Of a stretch of 64,000 nt of DNA, positions 1 through 10,403 are shown one piece after another. Within the stretch, counting starts at the first letter, position 1, and every line of letters begins with the position of its first letter. The notes under the pieces are model-generated. The model had not been told where the DNA came from and made no database searches. It saw nothing but the letters and a program-made list of their open reading frames with translations. The stretch lies in assembly GCA_029891385.1 (NCBI GenBank), contig CM057234.1, positions 19,702,350 through 19,766,349 on the forward strand, written 5' to 3'. Position numbers and translations under genes: made by a program. This stretch comes from Erythroxylum novogranatense. Its lineage: Eukaryota > Streptophyta > Magnoliopsida > Malpighiales > Erythroxylaceae.

Positions 1-1675
1 CATGTCTCTATTTTAATTTCCAAAAAGAATCAACTCAATCGGAGCTCTATCGATCGATATGTCTCTAAAATACTGAACGATGTTAGGACCTTTTCCACAG
101 GTTAGCTCATTTAGATCAGGTCGATCTTTTTCCATTTAATGCTAAAACCAATCAATCTAGTATGGAAAGATATAAAAATGTCTTAGAAATCCAACGCTTC
201 GAAAATCAGGTCGATCGGATGTCGGACGAAGAAGTTACGGCCAAAAAAAGGAAGAGAGGTCGGTCGGCTGAAAATCGATCGCAAAGGTCGCACAGCAGGT
301 CGGCCCGCCCATGTGCGCATGGGCGCTCGCTGCCGAGCGATCGGCAACGCGATCCGACCTCTAAACTTCAAACTTTCATATCTTTTGACTCCGAACTCCA
401 AATTAGACGCGGTTTGATTCGTTGGAAAGCTAAGAGACAGCTCTACCATTTTCAAGAAGGACTCAAAGACAAGCTCGGACACTAAAGGAATCATCGACTA
501 GCTCCTCTTATCAGTACCGAAACTTGCAAACACCATAACTTTTGACCTAGGACTCCAAATTTAACAAACTTAGTGTCTATAGAAAGGTAAAAGAACCCTC
601 TACAACTTTTATGAAGGCCTTAAAAATCATATCGACCTCTAAATAGGTCAAAAACTCTACACAAACTGACTAGTCGATCAGCTTCATACTTAACAGTCTC
701 AGAACTTCTAAAAATCATAACTTTCTACTCTCTTGTCCAAAATTTTCGTGCTTTATATCATTGGAAAGATAAAAACAAGCTCTACAATGTTCATGAAGAA
801 CTCCAAAGCAACTTCAACCTCTAGCTAAGTCGATTATTCAATCAAAGTTTCTGCCCTGTTAGCAATCACTTAAGCAATATCCAAACTTCAATTTATCATA
901 ACTTCTTGCCCTGATATCTAAAAATTGCATACTTTATGGAGTTAGAAAGCTGGAAACATGAGCTACAATTTCATTAAGACCCTATGAACAAATTCTACAT
1001 CAATGAGGGTCAAAATCCAAATCGAAGCTACTACCCAGAAATTTCCATACTAAACAACATTCGAACTTCACAATTTCACATCTTTCAACCTCCACATCCA
1101 AGAATCGCATATTATACATCACTTTAAAGCTATTCTAATTCTCTATAACTTTTACGTAAACCATTTATTTCAATTCAAACCACATCAGTACGACGATCGG
1201 CCTCAAAACACAACATATACAATCCTACACTTAGAGCATTTTCCAAAACCAAAGCAAAATACACTTAACTTTCAAAGATCATAACTTTTAATCTCGATAT
1301 CAAAAAATAGCATACTTTATGGCTACGAAAAACTCTCAACATAAGCTACAATTTTATGCAGATCATTTTCTCAAAATCTGCCTAAATCAAAAGTCAACTC
1401 TCTACTCCAAAAGGTCAAACTTTCTCAATTTTTCAAATTCTCACTCTTTCACTATTTATTTCATATTCTTCAAATCCATTTCAATCAACTCATTCATTTT
1501 ACTCTCATAATCCACACAGATCTACTCAATTATCGAAGTCATCAAAACTAATCAATTCTTTTCTCATAAATTTTCTTAAGACAAAAAGGCATCTATAACA
1601 CAATTGATATACAAAGCACTCATTGAATTTGTATTTCAATATTTTTAATTTCCACCGAAAGTTCGGGGTCCCACA
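1..1675 (-). repeat. TE1 3' LTR, partial
   Basis: Matches 8682-10403 nearly base for base. The right copy is about 47 bp longer, largely because of two extra stretches near 9019-9044 and 9200-9222, the first inside the CG-rich island. About 180-bp modules beginning with a CATAACTT-like string occur near 533, 716, 896, 1076 and 1270. The polypurine tract abuts its end at 1676. ORFs here (for example 162-485) have no protein homology that I recognise and lie in LTR modules. Confidence 0.88.
286..358. repeat. CG-rich island of TE1 3' LTR
   Basis: A GC-rich patch in AT-rich surroundings. It contains a 20-bp near-palindrome at 306-325 that is perfect in the partner LTR (8987-9006) and has one C-to-T change here. 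It lies between a module ending in AAGTTACGGCC and a module beginning near TCATATCTTTTGACTC. Confidence 0.75.
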
Positions 1676-2296
1676 ATTCTGCCCCTCTTAAAAAGAATTT
1701 CGCCCTCGAAATTCCTATCTGAATAATCACCAAGTAATACATTTTCCCAATAATTTCTTCCAATAGATCATAATCAATCACTTTCTTAACTAATTCCTCA
1801 TCATACATATTTCTCAACTTACTCACAATTTATCACTTCTTGTATGAAATACCACCAATATCATATCATATTAATATTTCTTAACAGATTTACACAAGTC
1901 AATGGTCCAATTCTTAATAACCTTAATATGGACCAATACCATTCAATTTAATCCTTTTGAACTTCCATATATATATCTATATCTCTATCATTCAACTCAT
2001 CTTTCACGTATCCTATATTACATCTCACATATATATATCCGAAAGGAATTCATCCAAATTCATCGTGAAATTCGAACCTTAATCTCCATTATCACATTCT
2101 TTTATCATCAATCATGCTTTCGACACCTTAATCAAAACATTCTTATACTCCAAATACATGTTAGATCATTCACATCAATATCACATTCTCATTAATTCAA
2201 TCTTATTCATTCACTAACTCTTATCACCTTCTCATGCAAATCACTCATACACATATGCCCATGTAAGATCCTATTACTGGGCTCTGATACCACAAA
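1676..2296 (-). other. TE1 internal region, non-coding, with PPT and PBS
   Basis: Only 621 bp lie between the two LTRs. At 1676-1690 the minus strand reads a purine run (AAGAGGGGCAGAAT type) abutting the LTR: the polypurine tract. It is preceded by GAATTTCGAGGGCGAAATTC, which in related gypsy elements encodes the end of the polyprotein (EFRGRN-like). The rest is AT-rich with no recognisable reading frame. The element therefore looks like a deletion derivative of a gypsy element that kept only cis-acting sequences. Confidence 0.8.
2281..2292 (-). other. Primer binding site of TE1 (initiator Met tRNA)
   Basis: The minus strand reads TGGTATCAGAGC, the standard plant PBS complementary to the 3' end of initiator methionine tRNA. 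It lies 4 bases from the LTR start at 2297. Confidence 0.92.
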
Positions 2297-2628
2297 TGTT
2301 GGGACCCGATCTGGAAACCGGATCCCAATCGGAAAACAGAAATGAATACAAAAAAATGAAGTACGGAAGCAAAGCGAAATCGAATACGAATAAGAATACG
2401 AACCAATATGAATCTAATCAAAGCAAAGAAACGAAACATAAGGCGAAATCAAATCAGATACGAATCGAATCACAAATTGGAAGCAATTTCTGACATCCGT
2501 GAGCAAAAAGAAAAACGATCGAATCCTTTGAACTGAAATAAATTTCGACATCTGTTGAAAACACAAAGCATAGGAAACTTATCGCGTTGGAAACCTTAAG
2601 ACAATTATCAAAACCCGTATAAATTTTT

Positions 2629-2647
2629 CTTTCTTTCTTTCTTTCTT
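2629..2647. repeat. (CTTT)n microsatellite
   Basis: About five CTTT units in a row inside the TE1 LTR. No further function is visible. Confidence 0.8.
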
Positions 2648-3751
2648 ATCTTATTCATTCCTTTCATCATTCCCAAACAAAGCACTTCAATTCCTCATTT
2701 GGACAAATCCATCCTCAACCAATATCTCAATCTATTTGATCCTATTTAAATCATGACCGTCAATTACACAAAATCTTACTAATCCTTTCTTTTGTCAATA
2801 GACACCCAATACACATACATATATATCCGAAATTCATACACCATAAACGCTTCAATAATTCTCAATCCAGTCATTCATGAATTACACCGTTACCAAAATC
2901 ACATACACCATACCCAATTTCATACACAAATACATTTATCCAAATTTATCTAAAGTGTCAGAACCCGACCCGGAGATCGGATCCCGACTGTTGGATCTTG
3001 TTACCGAAACCCAACTCTCTTGCTTAAGATCGTGAAACCTGAGCGTGCGTATTACTTTGAAGGGTTTAAAATTATTATTTTTTCATTCTTAATCCCTTGA
3101 ACCCTTAAAGACATCATGAATTCATTCTCATGCTCAAAACGCTCCCAAAATTCACTTACCAAAGTTCCGTAATGTGCCCATGTACCTAATCATCTTACTT
3201 GAACTTATTTTCTCTACGCGTTCACCGAATTTGAAAAAAACATAAAAACTTAAATTCATTTGAAACTTTCTTGTAAATCATAGCCTTATGACTCTTGTTT
3301 AATTTAAGACAAGAATTGCTTCAATCGGAGTTATATAACTCTAGATATACTCCAATAACCTGAAAGAGTTCATACCGGAAACATGCTCTCTTAACCAGTC
3401 TTTTACTTTCTTTAATGAGAACTTCCTCAATTTAACTCCAAAAGATACCAATTTCTGTAGTAAGAAAGATATATGTCTTATAAATCCAATGGTTCAAGCC
3501 TCACCTCATTTGGAGGTCGCATGAGGGATTTGTACCCAAAACAATCGACCATGCTCACTTCAAAAATCCAATTGAGACTCTTTTGGCGCGATTGCCATAA
3601 CTTTTAATATAGAGGTCATATTATGTTCGTTCGTTCACCATTTGAAAGTAGACATCTAGATCTACAACTCTCATGAATACCACAAAACCAAATTCGGCCT
3701 CTAACAATGTCCAATACGCCATTTTTCCCGTAACTCGAGGTCTGCTGATGG

Positions 3752-3866
3752 ATAACTCGACTTATCACTAACAAGTCGACTTATCGAGACAAATAACTCG
3801 ACTTATCACTAACAAGTCGACTTATCGAGACAAATAACTCGACTTATCACTAACAAGTCGACTTAT
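3752..3866. repeat. 41-bp tandem repeat in TE2
   Basis: Three copies (the last incomplete) start at 3752, 3793 and 3834, exactly 41 bp apart, and are nearly identical. Each holds inward-facing CTCGACTT and AAGTCGAC strings, so each unit can fold on itself. Single related strings (GTAACTCGAGG, AAGTCGAGTT, ATAACTCGAGC) continue on both sides, about 3728-3920. It corresponds to the tandem-repeat island of other LTRs but is shifted by about one module. Confidence 0.9.
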
Positions 3867-5964
3867 TATTCAACTGTGCTTCACAAGTCGAGTTTTGGAG
3901 ACCATAACTCGAGCTATGTCTATTATTAGCTCGTCTCCAACCCTCTATACGCTCTCTTGACCTAACCCAAACACCATGAACACTCCTAACCTTTCTAAAC
4001 CTACCCATTTCTATGCCCAACTCATTCATTCAATAATTTAACACCTCAACATGACTTTGCCCAATCAATTTCACACAAGCCTCATTCTCACCTTCATTAC
4101 ACATGCATGACCATCAATCCCAACCTCATAACATTTACCTATCTATATGGTATTCATGCCCTCTCATGCTAACATACTTTATAACGACTCAAACATCACA
4201 TTTATTTTATCATTCTATAAATTCTTGATTCAATTTGCTCATCAAACCCTAAATTCCTAGGCAACCATCAAAGTTATCCTCATCAACAAGACTTAGGCAT
4301 CATGCTAACTTTCAACCATTGCTCCATATTCGTTTATATGCAATTTTACATTCACAACCATACTCAAATCCATATTGCATTAATCATCATACATAAGAGT
4401 TTTACAATTTCATTGGCATTTCCTAGCCAAGATCCAAAACCAATAACAATATCTCATTTACCTTATTCAATTACTCATATGAATTACAACTATACATTTA
4501 CATAACCAACTTCAAATACACAATAAAACAAGCACAAGATGTCTTGATCCACATCCTCTTGACTTCTTGCTAAAAACCTGGAAATTGGGAAAAATAGGGG
4601 GGGTGAGCTTGGGGAGCCCAATAGGTTCTATGCTTATAACCAAATAATGAACAAAACAGTTTTAGAAGTCCATTTCCATATAAATTTCCTTTGGATCATA
4701 AAACATTGTTTTCTTCAAAACTCTTGTCATTTTCTTGAAATCACAAATCATTCTTTTTTTCAAAGTTTCATAAAATCATAAACTAAGAACTCTTGTCATT
4801 TTCTTGAAATCACAAATCATTCTTTTTTTCAAAGGTTTATAAAATCATAAACGCAATTCATGCATTTTTCAAACTTTCATGAAATCATGAATGCAATTCA
4901 ACTTATCACAATTCACATCATATAACACATTCCACCTAACACATCATAATGGTTTGGCAAGTCCACAATTCTTGGCAACCATATAATCTCATTAATGATC
5001 TTATATGGGCAAATCTTGAGAGTCCAAATATTGGATCATCCTATGCCTGATCAGGCGGTAGGCGAAGGCTTTTCATGGTCATCGTGCACTAGGCGTTTCT
5101 TGGATGGACTTAACCTTACCCACATAACATATAATCATGTCTTGAATCTTGATTGCCCAAAGGCAAAAATCTTGAAATCTAATTTTTGCATAAATCATGC
5201 AAATTTTCATAAATCATTTCATGAACATAAAGCATTTCATATGCAATGCATCATCATTCCTCAAGCAAAATCACATAACATCCACATTCACGTATCCAAT
5301 CATCAATCATCCAATTCACATAACAATTTCAAATCATTCATACCATTATGCATCAATGATAACAATTTCTCAAGGCATTCAAAACAATGAGTTTAAAAGC
5401 ATTTTACATTCTTAATTTTTTGAAAAGTATATCAATGGCTCATTATTTAACTATAAACATAAAACCTACCTTATAACTTGCTAAATCCTTGGTTTCTTTG
5501 CTACAACTCTTGTTCCTCTTCTCTTCCTTCTTTCCCTTCATTAAAATCGAAAACCTATAATAAACACAAATTCTAATGAAATTCTATAAAACCCTTTCAT
5601 GAAATTAGCTTGAGAATCACTATACCCATTCCATTCTTAGTCTTTCTAAACCATAAAACCAATAAAAACTTAAACTTAACTTCATGACTTACCTTAAATC
5701 CTTGCTCAAATAAGAAGTTCCTTGGCTTAGATTGTAGCTTGACTCTTCCTACACCTTTTTATCTCTTGGACTTTCTTCAAAAACCTCTTAACTCTCTTGG
5801 AAAATCACAAACCCTAGCAAGCTTCTTTCTTTCTCCTTCTCCTTCCATGGCGAAACTCTGTCCCTCTCCTTTCAATTTCGTTTTTTCCTCTTCTTTCCCT
5901 ACAACTCACTTAACTCTTCCTCTTTATACTCCTTCTTCATTTAACTTAAGTCCATCTACACTTA

Positions 5965-6521
5965 AGCCCAAAATCCAACTCCCTTCTTCTTCTTCCTTCT
6001 TATTTCCTCTCTTTATACTCTTTACTTAAGTCACTTAAGCCCAAAGCCCATTTACTTCCCTCTTCTTTCTTTCTTCTTTCCTTCTTCCTTCCTTCTTCAT
6101 TTAACTCATACTACAACTTAAGCCCAAGTCCACTTCATTTCCCTTAATTCCTTCTTCTTCTTATTTTCCTCTTATACTACTCAAGCCCATTAATTCTTTA
6201 AGCCCAACTTATTTTCTTTTCTTTTCCTACTTCATTAAAGCCCATTTCATATATATCCTCTCTTTATTCATTTCATTTGGACCTAAAGCCCAATTATTCT
6301 TTCTTCTTTCTTCTCATCCTACTAAATCTCTTAAGTCCAAACCATTTCTTCTTCTTTTCATTTAATTTAGGACCATTATTCTCTTAGCCCAATTAAACTC
6401 TAAACTCTTAAATTCAACTAACACATTTAATTGTATTTATTCATGCCACCCAACTCATTACTCTTGTTTTAATCCTCTTCTTTTATATCACCACTTAAGC
6501 CCAACTTGAGTCCAAGGCCCA
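5965..6521 (-). promoter_or_regulatory. Cluster of eleven TGGGCY (site II-like) motifs in a polypyrimidine tract of TE2
   Basis: On the minus strand TGGGCT or TGGGCC occurs at 5965, 6038, 6045, 6121, 6184, 6201, 6239, 6287, 6386, 6498 and 6516, about one per 50 bp, separated by TTCTTC-rich DNA. TGGGCY is known in plants as the site II element bound by TCP transcription factors. Several further AGTCCA strings look like C-to-T decayed copies. Binding in this LTR is inference. ORFs on the plus strand here are low-complexity and not counted as genes. Confidence 0.5.
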
Positions 6522-8964
6522 TTTAACTCTTAATACATTTATAACCTTCATAACACCTTAATACACTTAATCCATGTCATATAGTCTTAGTCTAATCAAC
6601 ATGTTAATTAAGTTTCCTTAACATGCTAATTAAGTCCACAGAATACAATAATTGAATCCCATTAAATCATGCCACCTAATTTCATGACACCTTACCTTAA
6701 GCATATTAACATGTCAATTAATTCCACATTAATCCATCTCATATTTATACCATATCTTCTATTTCATTTCAATTTCAAAAATTCTTAACTTCTTCACTCA
6801 TGAATAATCATTCAAAAATCCTTATTTAATCATCCTAACTTACCAAAAGATTCGGGGTCCGATATAAAGCCATATACATATCAACACTAAAATCCAAATT
6901 ACTCAAAATCTAACTTATACAAATTACGAAAACATGCAAAAAGTCGATCTGACATCTTGACCGTCTTTCATCTGATCTCCTACTCAAATACCTGGAGATG
7001 GGGATGAAAGGGGGGTGAGCTTATAGCTCGTGGGTAACAATTTATAACAAATAAATAAGCAAAACCTTTAAAACGTTTTTCTTTTCCTTTCTTGCCGAAA
7101 CTTGTTTGAAACCCATAAAGCACATTTTCAAAAGTTCTTTTCTTGCTGTATTCAAATCGCAATTTGTAAAACATATAATTTTTAGGCTTTCAGCCGTAAA
7201 CCCATAGGTTACAAAACATGAATGCATCATCTTGACAATTCATAGATGCAAGGGCAAATCACATATGCAATGCACAACAATTGGCTCGAGATTTCCATAA
7301 ACACGACCGAAAATCGAAGTTTTACCGTAAACACAATGAGTCTGATTTCTCAGGATCTCGTGGCCCCAAGCTGGCAGCCGGGAGAAGGCTATCTATATGT
7401 CGACGTGCACGTGAATAACGAAACATGTTCTCTCTTGCCCAATTACAATCATATAATCATGCTTCAATATCATTTATCGAATGATCTTTTTCGAATATAC
7501 AAAATGCCATGAAATCGTTCGAGGCATAATACAAAGGTAATTTGCAATTCATCAAAAGTTCATGTATTGAATCAATAATGGTTTTTCAAATCATTCATGC
7601 AATGATGCAACATTTATGATGCAATTCAAATCAGAAAATCTCTTTTGTTTAAAGAAAACAGTAGTGGCTTATAAATTCTATTATAAACGGTTACTGACCT
7701 CGAATCGATACTAGAAACTTGTTCCTTGCTCCAATTTGTCCATTGATTCCTTCTTTCTTCCAATTTAACTTTACCTAAAGCAATTCCACCCAAATTCAAC
7801 ATCATAATTAAATTAATTACTCAAATTGAGGTTTGAAAACACAAAACCCTCATATTTCCAAGCTACCTATACCAAAAACTTCCAAAATTCCCAATTCACA
7901 AAAATGGCCTAAACCCTAATTAACTTACATCCAAAATTAAACCCATAGTACTTAGCAATCATCAAAATTGACTTCATACTCCACAAACCCATACCATTTT
8001 CCATAATTCTAAACCAAAACTTCAAGAGAAAATCAAATCTTAAAAATTTCTCTTACCTCATTTCTCCTCCATTTTTGGATTTTCTTGGTTCAAGATGAAG
8101 CTCTCTTCATCCTCCACCTTTTTCTCTCTTGGAATGAAATCAAAACCTCTCTTCAAGTGGTAGAAAAATTGAGCCCTAGCTTTCTCCCCTTTTTCTCCAC
8201 CGAAGCTTGTTCTCCCTTCTCTCTTCTCTCTTATTCTCTTATTCTTTCTTTCCTTTGATTATAAGTTTTGGGCTTTTCCTTCAAACAATGACAGCCCTCT
8301 TACTTTTATAGTGCCATGTTATTTAATGAATGAGGAATGACCCATATGCCCCTCCATTTAAGCCTATAAACTTAACCCTTTAAGTAAACTTCCAAAATTT
8401 CCCCTTCCTTGGTCTTTAAAACTGACATCTTGTCTGATTATTTTGATCAGGTAAATGAAGCCATTCAACAAAACTTTCTCCTATATAAATGTTCCTCTAT
8501 GTCTTACGAATCCATCGCTTCGAGAATCGGATCGATCGGAGCTCTATAGCTCAAGATATCTCCAAAATACTGAAGTTTATTCTTCAGACCCGAGGCTGAA
8601 CACTACACCTAACTTCCTACCCGAATTTGAAAGCCTTGGAGGCTACATTGTCGATCGGCTCCATTATAACATTTGTAGCCCCATGTCTCTATTTTAATTT
8701 CCAAAAAGAATCAACTCAATTGAAGCTCTACCGATCGATATGTCTCCAAAATATCGAACGATGTTAGGACCTTTTCCACAGGTCAGCTCACTTAGATCAG
8801 ATCGATCTTTTTCCATTTAATGCTAAAACCAATAAATCTAGTATGGAAAGATAGAAAAATGTCTTAGGAATCCAACGCTTCGAAAATCAGGTCGATCGAA
8901 TGTCGGACGAAGAAGTTATGGCCAAAACAAGGAAAAGAGGTCGGTCGGCTGAAGATTGATCGCA

Positions 8965-9062
8965 AAGGTCGCACAGCAGGTCGGCCCGCCCATGCGCGCA
9001 TGGGCGCTCGCTGCCGAGCGGGCCGAGCAGGCGCTCGTTGCCGAGCGATCGGCCACGCGATT
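8965..9062. repeat. CG-rich island of TE1 5' LTR
   Basis: Contains the perfect 20-bp palindrome CGCCCATGCGCGCATGGGCG at 8987-9006 and a duplicated GCGCTCGnTGCCGAGCG unit at about 9004-9050 that is single in the partner LTR. It is flanked by a left module ending AAGTTATGGCC and a right module starting TCATATCTTTTGACTCC. Confidence 0.8.
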
Positions 9063-10403
9063 TGACCTCTAAACTTCAAACTTTCATATCTTTTGACTCC
9101 GAGCTCCAAATTAGACGCGGTTTGATTCGTTGGAAAGCTAAGAGACAGCTCTACCATTTTCAAGAAGAACTCAAAGACAAGATCGGACACTAAAGGAATC
9201 AAAAGTTTACTCCAAGACCGATCGACTAGGTCCTCTTATCAGTACCGAAACTTGCAAACACCATAACTTTTGACCTAGGACTCCAAATTTAACAAACTTA
9301 GTGTCTATAGAAAGGTAAAAGAACCCTCTACAACTTTTATGAAGGCCTTAAAAATCAGATCGACCTCTAAATAGATCAAAAACTCCACACAAACTGACTG
9401 GTCGATCAGCTTCACACTTAACAGTCTCAGAACTTCAAAAAATCATAACTTTCTACTCTCTTGTCCAAAATTTTCGTGCTTTATATCATTGGAAAGATAA
9501 AAACAAGCTCTACAATGTTCATGAAGAACTCCAAAGCAACTTCAACCTCTAGCTAAGTCGATTATTCAATCAAAGTTTATGCCCTGTTAGCAATCTCCTA
9601 AGCAATATCCAAAGTTCAATTTATCATAACTTCTTGCCCCGATATCTAAAAATTGCATACTTTATGGCGTTAGAAAGCTGGAAACATGAGCTACAATTTC
9701 ATTAAGACCCTATAAACAAATTCTACATCAATGAGGGTCAAAATCCAAATCGAAGCTACTGCCCAGAAATTTCCATACTAAACAACATTCGAATTTCACA
9801 ATTTCACATCTTTCAACCTCCACATCCAAGAATCGCATATTATACATCACTTTAAAGCTATTCTAATTCTCTATAACTTTCACGTAAATCATTTATTCCA
9901 ATTCAAACCACATCAGTACGGCGATCGGCCTCAAAACACAACATATACAATCCTACACTTAGAGCATTTTCCAAAACCAAAGCAAAATACACTTAACGTT
10001 CAAAGATCATAACTTTTAATCCCGATATCAAAAAATAGCATACTTTATGGCTACGAAAAGCTCTCAACATAAGCTACAATTTCATGCAGATCATTTTCTC
10101 AAAATCTGCCTAAATCAGAAGTTAACTCTCTACTCCAAAAGGTCAAACTTTCTCAATTCTTCAAATTCTCACTCCTTCACTATTTATTTCATATTCTTCA
10201 AATCCATTTCAATCAACTCATTCATTTTACTCTCATAATCCACACAAATCTACTCAATTATCGAAGTCATCAAAACTAATCAATTCTTTTCTCATAAATT
10301 TTCTTAAGACAAAAAGGCATCTATAACATAATTCATATACAAAACAATCATTGAATTTGTATTTCAATATTTCTAATTTCCACCGAAAGTTTGGGGTCCA
10401 ACA

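Larger units (their letters stand above)
2956..6864 (-). mobile_element. TE2: solo LTR inside the TE1 5' LTR
   Basis: Starts TGTCAGAACCC and ends GGGGTCCGATA (terminal CA decayed to TA). It is flanked by an exact 5-bp target duplication, TAAAG at 2951-2955 and TAAAG at 6865-6869. No PBS, PPT or coding sequence lies inside, so this is a solo LTR of about 3.9 kb, presumably left after LTR-LTR recombination. Removing it rejoins the TE1 LTR. Orientation follows its terminal GGGGTCC and the order of its modules, as in TE10. Unlike TE1 and TE11, its module block lies near the left end, before the GAGCT block at 4600. Confidence 0.88.
1..10403 (-). mobile_element. TE1: non-autonomous LTR retrotransposon with very small internal region (3' LTR runs off the left edge)
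   Basis: On the minus strand this reads: 5' LTR (2297-10403, interrupted by TE2), primer binding site, about 0.6 kb of non-coding DNA, polypurine tract, 3' LTR (window start to 1675). The two LTRs align over 1-1675 and 8682-10403 with scattered substitutions. LTR ends are TGTTGGGACCC and GGGGTCCAACA; the left copy ends GGGTCCCACA, one base changed. The internal region has no gag or pol homology, so the element would have needed proteins from a relative. It sits inside TE3, because TE3 sequence starts right after its end. Its left end and target duplication cannot be checked because they lie outside the window. Confidence 0.85.
2297..10403 (-). repeat. TE1 5' LTR, interrupted by solo LTR TE2
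   Basis: Runs 2297-2955, is broken by TE2 (2956-6864 plus one TAAAG copy), and resumes to 10403, giving about 4.2 kb of LTR sequence. It shows TGTTGGGACCC at the start and GGGGTCCAACA at the end. A block at 6985-7035 with the palindrome GAGCTTATAGCTC is shared with TE11 (near 56700). Head-to-head modules and a CG-rich island lie at 8455-10300. Confidence 0.88.

Noticed and set aside
5739..6029. Plus-strand ORF with Ser/Pro/Phe-rich protein resembling a chloroplast transit or secreted peptide
   Set aside because: It lies in the polypyrimidine tract of TE2 and is low-complexity, with the TGGGCY cluster running through it.
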